Source of the DNA: JABMQW01 sp964439935 | GTDB taxonomy: Bacteria; Fidelibacterota; Marinisomatia; Marinisomatales; TCS56 | Reading direction: 5' to 3' | DNA: 64,000 bases | NCBI GenBank assembly: GCA_964439935.1 | Contig: CAYTPW010000004.1 | Span: forward strand, 62,001 to 126,000 | Translations under genes and position numbers: made by a program | Part shown: positions 9,098 to 16,969 of the stretch, piece by piece | Layout of the letters: the number at the start of each line of letters is the position of its first letter | Numbering within the stretch: position 1 is the first letter of the stretch | The notes under the pieces: generated by a model | The model's database searches: none | What the model saw: the letters and a program-made list of their open reading frames with translations, nothing else | Told to the model about the DNA's origin: nothing

Positions 9098-10144
9098 ATG
9101 GAAAAATACATCTATAATATTCTGGTTGATTTCGATACTGAAAGTCCAGCTGTACTCTGCTCACTGATTGATTGGAAGGGGTCGGTTCCACGGCGGGATT
9201 ACCCGGTTATGCTGGTAGCAGATATTAATGCCATTCATGGAACAATTGGTGGCGGGAATCTCGAACATAAGGTGATCAAGGCGGCAAATTCAGTTCTCCA
9301 ATCCCGGCAGTCAATGGTACAATCTTATGATTTAAGCGGCACTGATACTGCTGGCAGTGACGGTATATGTGGTGGAAATGTCAAGGTGCTACTGGAACCC
9401 TACACGGCGAGTGTACAATCCCAATTAAAATCTGCTTATGAGCCACAATCCGATGCCAAGCGGATTATAGTAATGAGAATCACCGGAGAGGATCCTGCCC
9501 AAGTAGAGCGCTATATTGTTGCTACCGGATTCTCCAAAAATAACTTGCCTGCAGGTGTCAATAAAATCATCAATAAGGTGCAAACTTCCGGTAAAACGCG
9601 GACCGTCACCACAGCCGGAGAATATTTTGTTATCCAGTCCATCATGCCGCCGCCGGAGTTACATATTTTCGGTGCCGGGCATGTTGGTAAAGCGGTTGCA
9701 GAATTAGCCAGTTTTATTGAATTAGACGTTCATATTTACGATGATCGATTGGATCTGGCGACCAAAGATCGTTTTCCAAATGCCTGCTCGATTGTCGTTG
9801 CCCCAATCGATGAACTTTCATCAGAGGCGGTTATTCCATCGCAGGATTTTGTCCTGATAGCAACTCGCGGACATCGCCACGACTTCGAACTGATGAAATG
9901 GCTGCTTACCAAACAGCTTTCTTACCTAGGACTGATGAGCAGTGAGCGGAAATGGCGGCTGTTATCATCGGCACTTCAGAGAAATGGTTTTACTGAACAA
10001 CAACTGGCCGCTGTTCACTCCCCCGTGGGAATGGACATCGCCTCCGAGACGGTACCGGAAATTGCCGTCAGTATAATTTCCGAACTTATAAATCATTACC
10101 GAACTGGTGATCTGCCAGCAAAGTCATTTTTACGCAGAAATTGA
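9098..10144 (+). CDS. xdhC: XdhC/CoxI family molybdenum cofactor chaperone
   Basis: XdhC binds molybdenum cofactor and promotes its sulfuration and insertion into xanthine dehydrogenase. The protein has 348 residues in two parts. The N-terminal XdhC/CoxI domain contains GTIGGGNLE near residue 48 and DGICGGN near residue 88. The C-terminal Rossmann domain contains HIFGAGHVG near residue 188 and ATRGHRHDFE near 255, followed by LGLMSSERKW. It is the last gene of the rightward cofactor-maturation run; a weak inverted repeat lies just beyond its stop. Its neighbours point to the hydroxylase at 2235-4529 as client. Confidence 0.9.
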   Translation: MEKYIYNILVDFDTESPAVLCSLIDWKGSVPRRDYPVMLVADINAIHGTIGGGNLEHKVIKAANSVLQSRQSMVQSYDLSGTDTAGSDGICGGNVKVLLEPYTASVQSQLKSAYEPQSDAKRIIVMRITGEDPAQVERYIVATGFSKNNLPAGVNKIINKVQTSGKTRTVTTAGEYFVIQSIMPPPELHIFGAGHVGKAVAELASFIELDVHIYDDRLDLATKDRFPNACSIVVAPIDELSSEAVIPSQDFVLIATRGHRHDFELMKWLLTKQLSYLGLMSSERKWRLLSSALQRNGFTEQQLAAVHSPVGMDIASETVPEIAVSIISELINHYRTGDLPAKSFLRRN

Positions 10145-10152
10145 TCTGCCTG

Positions 10153-10171
10153 CCATTTGGTTTCAAAATGG
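10153..10171 (+). other. Weak inverted repeat downstream of xdhC
   Basis: CCATTT and AAATGG form a six-base-pair stem with a seven-base loop just after the xdhC stop. The following bases are only moderately T-rich, so this is at best a weak terminator. The rest of the 235-base interval up to the sigma-factor gene shows no convincing gene and must hold that gene's promoter. Confidence 0.25.
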
Positions 10172-10379
10172 TAATGTTATCTTTAGTGACTGGATACAAA
10201 ACAATGAAACAAAATGATCATCCCCTGTGGCAGAGGTTATCTCTGAGAAGTAGGATAATGCCAACATGATCAAGTATAATCTAATTGGCAGCGATAGCGT
10301 CAGGGAACCTTTATTCTAGGATAAAAGTTGAATTTCAGGTAAGTTTATAGGCTTATCTCGGTTAATAATAGGAACATTA

Positions 10380-11231
10380 ATGGCAGCAAATTCAAGAAGT
10401 GGATCCGGCAATCGCGAATTGAGCCGGTACTTACAGGAAATAAGTAGATTTGAACCGTTACCGCCCGCACGTGAAGTTGAATTAACCGTACGCATAAAAC
10501 AGGGTGACGATTTAGCTAAAAAAGAACTGATTGAGGCTAATTTACGGTTTGTAGTATCTACAGCGAAAAAATACCAGGGTATGGGCCTGCAGCTGACAGA
10601 TTTGATAAACGAAGGTAATATAGGCCTGATAAAAGCAGCTGGCAGATTCGATGAAACCCGTGGTTTTAAATTCATTTCCTATGCTGTATGGTGGATCAGA
10701 CAGTCTATCCTGCAAGCCCTGGCTGAACAGTCAAGGCTGGTAAGATTACCTATGAACCGGGTTGGAATGATCACCAAGATTACCCGAACGGCAGAAAAAC
10801 TGGAAGCCGAAATGGAACGGTCACCAAAAGCTGATGAAATCGGTCGGCACCTGGAAATGACCGGTCATGAAATAGTCGATGCTATCAGGATTTCCCGTCG
10901 GGCTCAATCACTGGATAATCCCCTGCGCGAAGGTGAAGATGGCTCCCTGAAAGATATAATTCCCGACAATGGTTATTATCTTCCGGACGAACCTATCATG
11001 TTTGAATCGTTAAAGGAAGAAATCCATGCCGCACTGTCGACTTTGACTGACAGAGAGCAGCAAATTCTCAAATTGTATTTCGGGATCGATCGTGGCAAAC
11101 CTTTGACCCTGAATGAAATCGGAGAGGAATTCAATCTAACCCGTGAACGTGTCCGGCAGATCAAGCAAAAAGCCATCCGGCGTTTGCAGCATCGCTCCCG
11201 GCGCGAGGCACTGCGACCATATCTGACATAG
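10380..11231 (+). CDS. rpoD: RNA polymerase primary sigma factor (RpoD/SigA type, short form)
   Basis: Sigma-70 family factor of 283 residues that directs RNA polymerase to promoters. Region 1.2 begins with ELSRYLQEI (about residue 13). Region 2 contains NEGNIGLIKAAGRFDE and the core-binding and -10-recognition helix FISYAVWWIRQ. Region 3 follows, and region 4 has the helix-turn-helix LTRERVRQIKQKA near residue 250. There is no region 1.1, as in Bacteroidetes-type primary sigma factors of similar length. AGGA lies about seven bases before the ATG. A strong terminator follows. A group 2 sigma factor is possible but the motifs fit the housekeeping form. Confidence 0.9.
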   Translation: MAANSRSGSGNRELSRYLQEISRFEPLPPAREVELTVRIKQGDDLAKKELIEANLRFVVSTAKKYQGMGLQLTDLINEGNIGLIKAAGRFDETRGFKFISYAVWWIRQSILQALAEQSRLVRLPMNRVGMITKITRTAEKLEAEMERSPKADEIGRHLEMTGHEIVDAIRISRRAQSLDNPLREGEDGSLKDIIPDNGYYLPDEPIMFESLKEEIHAALSTLTDREQQILKLYFGIDRGKPLTLNEIGEEFNLTRERVRQIKQKAIRRLQHRSRREALRPYLT

Positions 11232-11277
11232 GATCAGGTTTTTAGATAAACCTGGCTTCAATGCCAATATCCTTAAA

Positions 11278-11307
11278 AGTCCCCGCCTGGAGCGGGGACT
11301 TTTTTTG
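11278..11307 (+). terminator. Rho-independent terminator after rpoD
   Basis: A perfect nine-base-pair stem (AGTCCCCGC / GCGGGGACT) with a five-base loop is followed by a run of T. It lies about 45 bases after the sigma-factor stop and ends its rightward transcript before the convergent frr operon. Confidence 0.92.
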
Positions 11308-11390
11308 TATCAATTTCAAATCTTTTATGTCGAGGAAATACAGATCAGAAACCAGTTACGTGATCAATATTGTTGAAATAACTTCATAAT

Positions 11391-11421
11391 GCAAAAAATC
11401 GCGGTACCGAATCGGGATTTT
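11391..11421 (-). terminator. Probable terminator of the rplM-frr operon
   Basis: Read leftward, AAATCCCG and CGCGATTT form a stem with one mismatch around a nine-base loop, followed by six T. It lies about 55 bases beyond the frr stop, between the convergent frr and sigma-factor genes. Confidence 0.55.
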
Positions 11422-11476
11422 CAAAATATCTGTCGACTAAAATTGGGATCTATTTATTGCGAATCTAAGTCTATGA

Positions 11477-12034
11477 TTAAAACTCCATTATTTCCTGTTC
11501 TTTTTCATCTTGAACTGTGCCAAGTATAGTGACATGTTCGTCCGTATATTCTTGGATTTTTTGTTCGGCCCGTTTTATTTCATCTTCGGAGATATGCAGT
11601 TCATCCTTGGCTTCTTTTAATTGATGATTTGCATCGCGCCGTACATTCCTGACGGCAATGCGTCCCTCTTCAATCAGGTTATGGACGTATTTGATCAATT
11701 CTTTTCGGCGATCTTCCGATAAAGGTGGTATCGGGATTAATACGTTGGTACCGTTATTGTTCGGTGTTAAACCAAGATTATTTTCCATAATTGCTTTTTC
11801 AATAACCGGGATCAGTGTTTTTTCATAGGGTTGGATTGAGATTAGTCGAGCTTCCGGTATCGATACGTTCGCTACTTGTTTCAGAGGTGTTTTCTGACCA
11901 TAATAATCGATCATGATCGAATCGAGTAGTTCCGGATTGGCACGGCCAGTTCGGACTTTATTAACCTCTGTCTTGGTATGAACAACAGTTTGGTCCATCC
12001 GATGCTTCGCATCCTGCTGAATTTCATCAATCAT
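11477..12034 (-). CDS. frr: Ribosome recycling factor
   Basis: Releases ribosomes from mRNA after termination together with EF-G. At 185 residues it has the standard length. Conserved landmarks are KVRTGRANP (about 26-34), the YYGQKTPL hinge near 44-51, IQPYEKTLI near 68 and the RKELIKYV and RRDANHQLK helices in the C-terminal half. It is the last gene of the leftward rplM-rpsI-rpsB-tsf-pyrH-frr run, three bases after pyrH, followed by a probable terminator. Confidence 0.96.
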   Translation of the reverse strand: MIDEIQQDAKHRMDQTVVHTKTEVNKVRTGRANPELLDSIMIDYYGQKTPLKQVANVSIPEARLISIQPYEKTLIPVIEKAIMENNLGLTPNNNGTNVLIPIPPLSEDRRKELIKYVHNLIEEGRIAVRNVRRDANHQLKEAKDELHISEDEIKRAEQKIQEYTDEHVTILGTVQDEKEQEIMEF

Positions 12035-12037
12035 CCG

Positions 12038-12754
12038 TTACTCCCTCACAATTGTTCCAATAGTTTCCTTTTGAACCACTTTTTTCAGATCACCCTGCTG
12101 GTGGATATTGAAAACAATGATCGGAATCGAATTTTCCTTGCAGAGAGTCATAGCTGTCAAATCCATAACGCGCAGGTTGCTGGAAATTACCTCGCTGTAA
12201 GAAATTTCCGAATACTTTTTCGCATCTGCATGGACAACGGGATCCTGATCATATATGCCATCTACCTTGGTTCCTTTTAATACAACTTCGGCATTTAATT
12301 CAGCCGCCCGCAGAGCAGCAGCAGAATCAGTGGTAAAATAGGGATTCCCTGTACCGCCGGCGATGATCACGATTTCCTGCTCAGCAATCAGTTTTAGAGC
12401 AGCATTTCGATTGTAAGGTATTATTATACGCCCGATATCAAGTGCCGACATGGCCGTCACTGAGCAGCCAGCCTGTTTTAAAGCCTGCTGGAAAACGAGG
12501 GCATTCATCACCGTCCCTAACATTCCCAGATAGTCTCCAGTGACTCGATCCAGGCCTTGATTGGACAATTTGATTCCCCTAAAGATATTACCGGCACCAA
12601 TTATTACTCCGATACCGATCCCAAGATCATATATAGATTTTACTTCGTCAACTAGCCGTGTGACACTATCACTCTCTATTCCAAAACCCTGTTTACCAGC
12701 GAGAATCTCTCCACTTAATTTAAGTAATACGCGTCGGTAAACAGGGTTCGACAT
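12038..12754 (-). CDS. pyrH: UMP kinase
   Basis: Phosphorylates UMP to UDP, a hexameric amino-acid-kinase-fold enzyme, 238 residues. The N-terminal nucleotide loop is LKLSGEILAGKQGFG (residues 8-22), followed by GAGNIFRG near 53 and the AGGTGNPYFTTD loop near 133. It lies between tsf and frr, the usual bacterial order tsf-pyrH-frr. The gap to tsf is 13 bases. Nothing is missing. Confidence 0.96.
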   Translation of the reverse strand: MSNPVYRRVLLKLSGEILAGKQGFGIESDSVTRLVDEVKSIYDLGIGIGVIIGAGNIFRGIKLSNQGLDRVTGDYLGMLGTVMNALVFQQALKQAGCSVTAMSALDIGRIIIPYNRNAALKLIAEQEIVIIAGGTGNPYFTTDSAAALRAAELNAEVVLKGTKVDGIYDQDPVVHADAKKYSEISYSEVISSNLRVMDLTAMTLCKENSIPIIVFNIHQQGDLKKVVQKETIGTIVRE

Positions 12755-12767
12755 CTAGGGTGTATAA

Positions 12768-13382
12768 TTAATTGTTATTTGTAATACCGGCCTCACCGAT
12801 TTCATAGCGGATAAATCGATTTACCTCAATTTTTTCACCAAGTTTGGCAATTGTCTGCGTCATCAGATCAACAACTTTTTTATTTGAATCCTTAATAAAC
12901 GGTTGTTCCATAAGACAATTTTCCTGGTAGAATTTTTCCAGTCGCCCGGTGACTATTTTATCCAGAATATGTGCTGGTTTACCGGAATTTTCAGCCTGCG
13001 CCATAAAAATATCTTTTTCCCGGTTTATAACATCGGGATTTACACCACTCCGATCGACCGCAATCGGATTCGTGGCGGCTATCTGCATAGCAATATCCTT
13101 CGAGAGTTTCACAAAATCAGTTGTTTTAGCAACAAAATCGGTTTCACATCCCACTTCCACCAAAACACCCAGGCGTCCACCGGGGTGAATATAAGCAAAC
13201 ACCAATCCATCCTTGGCTAGACGAGCCCCCTTCTTTTCGGCCTTGGCAATACCCGATTTACGCAAATTTTCGATTGCCTTATTTGTATCCCCTTGTGCCT
13301 CTATCAGAGCCCGCTTGCAGTCCATCATACCTGCACCGCTTTTTTCGCGCAATTCTTTTACCTGTTTTGCATCAATTTTCAT
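12768..13382 (-). CDS. tsf: Elongation factor Ts (short form)
   Basis: Nucleotide-exchange factor for EF-Tu, 204 residues. The N-terminal UBA-like domain has VKELREKSGAGMMDCKRAL (residues 8-26), followed by the EF-Tu-contacting core with GVLVEVGCETDFVAKT near 75-90. At 204 residues it is shorter than the roughly 280-residue enterobacterial protein, with a reduced core and dimerisation region, as in several other phyla. It starts six bases after the rpsB stop. Confidence 0.95.
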   Translation of the reverse strand: MKIDAKQVKELREKSGAGMMDCKRALIEAQGDTNKAIENLRKSGIAKAEKKGARLAKDGLVFAYIHPGGRLGVLVEVGCETDFVAKTTDFVKLSKDIAMQIAATNPIAVDRSGVNPDVINREKDIFMAQAENSGKPAHILDKIVTGRLEKFYQENCLMEQPFIKDSNKKVVDLMTQTIAKLGEKIEVNRFIRYEIGEAGITNNN

Positions 13383-13388
13383 TTAGAA

Positions 13389-14651
13389 CTACTCGCTTGC
13401 TTTGCTGTCAGCGGTTTTAACTTTGGCAGCTGTCTTTGTTTTAGCAGGTGCTTTTTTGGCTGCCCCGGTTTTTTTAGATTTACTTCCCGTTTTGGCGGCT
13501 GTTGTTTTCTTGGCGGTTGTTGTTTTAGCGGTGGACTTCTTTGCTTTTGGAGCAGTCTTCTTAGCCACCGGTTTCTTGGCCGTGCTCTTTTTTATGGTCG
13601 TTTTAGCAGCTTTTACTGGTTTTTTCGCCACTGCTTTAGTTGCTGGTTTTTTGGTGAGCTCAGGTTTTTTTACTTCTTCAGCGACTGCTTCAACTGGCTG
13701 ATCATCTGATTGTTTAACCTCTGTCTCTTTGGGTAATTCTGCATCTGCTTCAGGGACGGGTTCTGGCTTCAGTTCTGAATCGGCAGCAAATGTTTTGACG
13801 GGCTGCTCATCTGCTGGTTTAATTTCAGTCTCTTTGGATGTTTCCACATCCGTTTCAGGGACAGGTTCTGGCTTCAGTTCTGAAACAGCTGCAGCTGTTT
13901 CCTCAACCTGTTCTGCTTCAGCAGCTTTGGCAGCTTCTTCAGCATCTTTCACTGCTGCAGCGGCGGCGATTTTCTCTTTCCGCGAATCAATAATTACTTC
14001 AGCAATACTTGAAATTATTAATTGAATTGCCCTGATAGAATCGTCGTTGGCTGGGATCGGGAAATCAATCAAAGAAGGATCCGTATTTGTATCAATCATT
14101 CCGATAACAGGTATCTCCAGGCGACGTGCTTCAGCAACTGCCGTACTCTCATAATCAGAATCAACAACAATCAGGGCATCCGGAAGGCGTTTCATGTCCT
14201 TGATACCGCGGTGTTGGTCAGCTAGCTTAATCCGTTCACGATTCAACATCTGGACTTCTTTTTTTGTCAGATTCTTGTAAATGCTAGAACCTTCTTTTTC
14301 CAGTAAATGTAGCCGTTTAATACTCTTTTTTATGGTCATGAAGTTGGTTAGCGTACCACCGAGCCAGCGCTCTACGACATAAAACATACCACAGCGATCA
14401 GCTTCCTGTTGAACAATCTCACGGGCTTGTTTCTTGGTACCAACAAATAGTACTTCACCACCACGATCAACAATTCCTTTTATGAAAGCAGCAGCTTTTT
14501 CAAACTGATGCACGGTTTCATCCAGATTAATGATATGGATGCCGTTTTTTTCCATTAAAATATATTTTTTGAAACCGGGGTGCCATTTTTTAGTTACATG
14601 GCCAAAATGCGCCCCTGTGCTTAATAAATCTTCGAAATTAATACCAGTCAT
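13389..14651 (-). CDS. rpsB: 30S ribosomal protein S2 with long Lys/Ala-rich C-terminal extension
   Basis: Ribosomal protein S2, a small-subunit protein that recruits S1. Residues 1-230 are canonical (GAHFGHVTKKWHP, FVGTKKQARE, ERWLGGTLTNF, DTNTDP). The protein then continues to 420 residues instead of about 240-260. The extension starts with an Ala/Glu-rich helix and has two 35-residue near-repeats (SELKPEPVPE...), giving an acidic spacer. It ends in about 95 residues of Lys/Ala/Thr-rich sequence with AKKPVAK-like repeats, resembling histone H1 tails. The frame is uninterrupted and tsf follows directly, so the extension is not an assembly fusion. Its function is unknown; RNA or DNA binding is suggested only by charge. 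Confidence 0.93.
   Translation of the reverse strand: MTGINFEDLLSTGAHFGHVTKKWHPGFKKYILMEKNGIHIINLDETVHQFEKAAAFIKGIVDRGGEVLFVGTKKQAREIVQQEADRCGMFYVVERWLGGTLTNFMTIKKSIKRLHLLEKEGSSIYKNLTKKEVQMLNRERIKLADQHRGIKDMKRLPDALIVVDSDYESTAVAEARRLEIPVIGMIDTNTDPSLIDFPIPANDDSIRAIQLIISSIAEVIIDSRKEKIAAAAAVKDAEEAAKAAEAEQVEETAAAVSELKPEPVPETDVETSKETEIKPADEQPVKTFAADSELKPEPVPEADAELPKETEVKQSDDQPVEAVAEEVKKPELTKKPATKAVAKKPVKAAKTTIKKSTAKKPVAKKTAPKAKKSTAKTTTAKKTTAAKTGSKSKKTGAAKKAPAKTKTAAKVKTADSKASE
13692..13890 (-). repeat. 105-bp direct repeat inside rpsB
   Basis: Two copies of a 105-base unit lie head to tail in the S2 extension. The shared segment reading GGTTCTGGCTTCAGTTCTGA on the + strand begins near 13759 and again near 13864. 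The period is an exact multiple of three, so the frame is kept. Confidence 0.8.
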
Positions 14652-14656
14652 ATATC

Positions 14657-15049
14657 TTATCGCTTTGAGAATTGGAATCTTTTACGAGCTCCGGGTTGTC
14701 CGTACTTTTTACGCTCAACTTGTCGTGAGTCACGGGTTAGCAAGCCGGCTTTTTTTAAGATGGGTCTGAAATCACTGTTCACTTGTAATAATGCACGGGC
14801 AATCCCCAGACGAATCGCTCCGGCCTGTCCGGTCAGTCCACCACCGTTTACATTGACAGAAATATCATAGGCGTCAGACTGGTCCACCACATTTAACGGC
14901 TCCAGTACGATCCGGCTGATTGTATCACGGCGTAAATAATCTTGGTAGGGATTACCATTGACCAAAATATTTCCCTTACCGGGCATAAGATAAACACGTG
15001 CTACCGCTCGTTTACGGCGTCCGGTACCTTGGTATACTGCTTTTGTCAT
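14657..15049 (-). CDS. rpsI: 30S ribosomal protein S9
   Basis: Small-subunit ribosomal protein whose C-terminal tail reaches the P-site tRNA. At 130 residues it has standard length. Landmarks are GTGRRKRAVARVYL (residues 8-21), GGGLTGQAGAIRLGIARAL in the middle and the classical KYGQPGARKRFQFSKR end. The start overlaps the rplM stop by four bases, the usual rplM-rpsI pairing, and rpsB follows after five bases. Confidence 0.97.
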   Translation of the reverse strand: MTKAVYQGTGRRKRAVARVYLMPGKGNILVNGNPYQDYLRRDTISRIVLEPLNVVDQSDAYDISVNVNGGGLTGQAGAIRLGIARALLQVNSDFRPILKKAGLLTRDSRQVERKKYGQPGARKRFQFSKR

Positions 15050-15477
15050 TTGAATTCCAATACTTTGGGAGTTTGGGCTTCATGGGGATGTTCCGCGCCA
15101 GCATAAACTTTCAAGTGACTGAGTATCTTGCGTCCTAAACGGTTATGCGGTAACATACCCCTTACTGCATTGAATACGATCCGATCCGGGTGGGTGCGGC
15201 GCAATTGCTGTAGATCAGTAACCGTGACACCACCTGGATATCCGGAGTGCTTGAAATAAGTTTTTAAATTTTCCTTGTTTCCGCTGAGGCGTATTTTCTC
15301 GGCATTGATCACTATCACATGATCACCCATATCCATATTGGGACTGAAATTCACTTTATGCTTGCCACGCAGGATTTGAGCAATCCGGCTGGCAAATCGT
15401 CCCAGTGTACGGCCGTCCGCATCTGCAACAAACCACTGTCGTTCAATATCTTTAGCTGAAATAGTCTTTGTTTTCAT
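15046..15477 (-). CDS. rplM: 50S ribosomal protein L13
   Basis: Large-subunit assembly protein. With the ATG at 15477 it has 143 residues, the usual length, beginning MKTKTISAKDIERQW. An in-frame GTG at 15486 would add three residues but aligns less well with the family start. Landmarks are GRTLGRFASRIA near residue 20, GDHVIVINAEK near 55 and the MLPHNRLGRK loop near 108. It is the first gene of the leftward ribosomal run, with a small hairpin 20 bases upstream that may belong to its leader. Confidence 0.95.
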   Translation of the reverse strand: MKTKTISAKDIERQWFVADADGRTLGRFASRIAQILRGKHKVNFSPNMDMGDHVIVINAEKIRLSGNKENLKTYFKHSGYPGGVTVTDLQQLRRTHPDRIVFNAVRGMLPHNRLGRKILSHLKVYAGAEHPHEAQTPKVLEFK

Positions 15478-15496
15478 ATTTTTCACTTCGAAAATA

Positions 15497-15514
15497 GCTT
15501 CTAAAAGTAGAAGT
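15497..15514 (-). promoter_or_regulatory. Small hairpin in the rplM leader
   Basis: A seven-base-pair inverted repeat (ACTTCTA / TAGAAGC, one G-T pair) with a four-base loop lies about 20 bases before the rplM ATG. Its position fits a leader element or an mRNA-stabilising hairpin; no T-run follows, so it is not a terminator. A role in ribosomal-protein feedback is only a possibility. Confidence 0.35.
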
Positions 15515-15651
15515 CAATCGAGTATTAAGGCAACTGATATTCTTTATATTTTATCGAGTAAATTAGTAATATTCAGATAGTAATACATTTGATCAAAGTT
15601 TAAAGAGCAAATACCTATCCAAATCTGGTAATAGAAAATAACTAGGCTTGA

Positions 15652-16962
15652 TCATACTGTTAATCCGCTCCAGGAATTCACCGCGATAACACCTTTATTG
15701 ATCGTTAAGCATGTTCGACCTATAAGTTGCTGTCCAATGTAGGGCGAATTTGATGATTTGGATTGGATATCCCCGACACTGAATTCATATTCAAGATGTG
15801 GATTAAAAACTGTCAGCTCAGCCGGCTTGCCAACCTGTAACAGATCATCATCAAAACCCATTATCAGACGCGGCTTGACGGTCAGGAGCCTAACTAATTC
15901 TTCGATTGCCAGACCACCTTCTTTAACCAATACTTTATTAATTGCTCCAAGACAACTTTCCAATCCGATCATCCCAAATGGTGCCATGTCGAATGTGCCT
16001 TCTTTTTCTTCAATAGTGTGGGGTGCATGGTCGGTAGCAATGCAGTCGAAAACACCATCCAAAACTGCTTTTATCAATCCCTTACGATCAGCTTCAGTTC
16101 GGATCGGCGGTGCAACTTTCAGATTAGTGTCATAGGATTTTAATGCTTCATCATTGAAAAATAGATGGTGGGGTGTCAGCTCAGCAGTAATCTTTTCTGA
16201 TTTCAATTTATATTCATGGATCAGATTTACGGCTCCTGCAGTGGACACATGCGGTACATGTAGTTTCGATCCTGTCAATACGGCTAATTCCAGATCACGA
16301 TGTACCATATTGATTTCGGCAATTGCGGGATTACCTGGAAGACCCAAATGAGTCGAAACGCTACTTTCATTCATCAAACCTTCATTTCGCAGATTGATAT
16401 CTTCGGCATGGTTTATGATCGGAATATTGAACATACCCGAATATTCCAGTGCCATGCGCATAACGCTGCCGTTTGATATTGGCAAACCATCATCACTGAA
16501 AGCCACCGCCCCTGCTGACACCATACTGTTCATCTCGGTCAATTCATTACCTTTCTGCTGCTGGGTGGCAGCTCCGATCGGATGTATATGCACAGGTAAA
16601 TCAGCTGCTTTATCAACGATATTGCTTACCATTTCCGGTGAATCGACTGGCGGATTGGTATTGGGCATTACACAGACCCTGGTGAAACCTCCAGCAAGGG
16701 CAGCCCGGCTACCCGATTCCAGAGTCTCCTTATCTTCCCTTCCTGGTTCCCTAAAGTGGACATGGAGATCGCAAAAACCAGCTGTAATTATCAGGCCATT
16801 ACAATCAATTACAGTATAGTCAGAACTACTTTTGACTGTGCCAATTTCAGCGATCTTGCCGCTAATGATCAATATATCCCCAGAGATAGACTTATTAGAC
16901 AGCGGGTCATAAATCGTACCACCAGATAACAATAAATGCTCCGGTGCAGGTTTTATTTCCAT
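15652..16962 (-). CDS. pyrC: Dihydroorotase (class I)
   Basis: Third step of pyrimidine synthesis, cyclising carbamoyl aspartate to dihydroorotate. It has 436 residues, the usual length for the long class I enzyme paired with PyrB. The binuclear zinc motif is CDLHVHFREPG (about residues 64-74), followed by VMPNTNPPVDSP near 98, NHAEDINL near 183, HVPHVSTAGAV near 230 and ATDHAPHT near 308. It is the last gene of the pyrR-pyrB-pyrC unit, seven bases after pyrB. No terminator is evident before the ribosomal operon. Confidence 0.95.
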   Translation of the reverse strand: MEIKPAPEHLLLSGGTIYDPLSNKSISGDILIISGKIAEIGTVKSSSDYTVIDCNGLIITAGFCDLHVHFREPGREDKETLESGSRAALAGGFTRVCVMPNTNPPVDSPEMVSNIVDKAADLPVHIHPIGAATQQQKGNELTEMNSMVSAGAVAFSDDGLPISNGSVMRMALEYSGMFNIPIINHAEDINLRNEGLMNESSVSTHLGLPGNPAIAEINMVHRDLELAVLTGSKLHVPHVSTAGAVNLIHEYKLKSEKITAELTPHHLFFNDEALKSYDTNLKVAPPIRTEADRKGLIKAVLDGVFDCIATDHAPHTIEEKEGTFDMAPFGMIGLESCLGAINKVLVKEGGLAIEELVRLLTVKPRLIMGFDDDLLQVGKPAELTVFNPHLEYEFSVGDIQSKSSNSPYIGQQLIGRTCLTINKGVIAVNSWSGLTV

Positions 16963-16969
16963 AATTTCC

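Noticed and set aside
13402..13709. Long open frames on the + strand across the rpsB tail
   Set aside because: They are antisense shadows of the Lys/Ala-rich tail, with low-complexity Phe/Ala/Val composition, and lack ribosome-binding sites.
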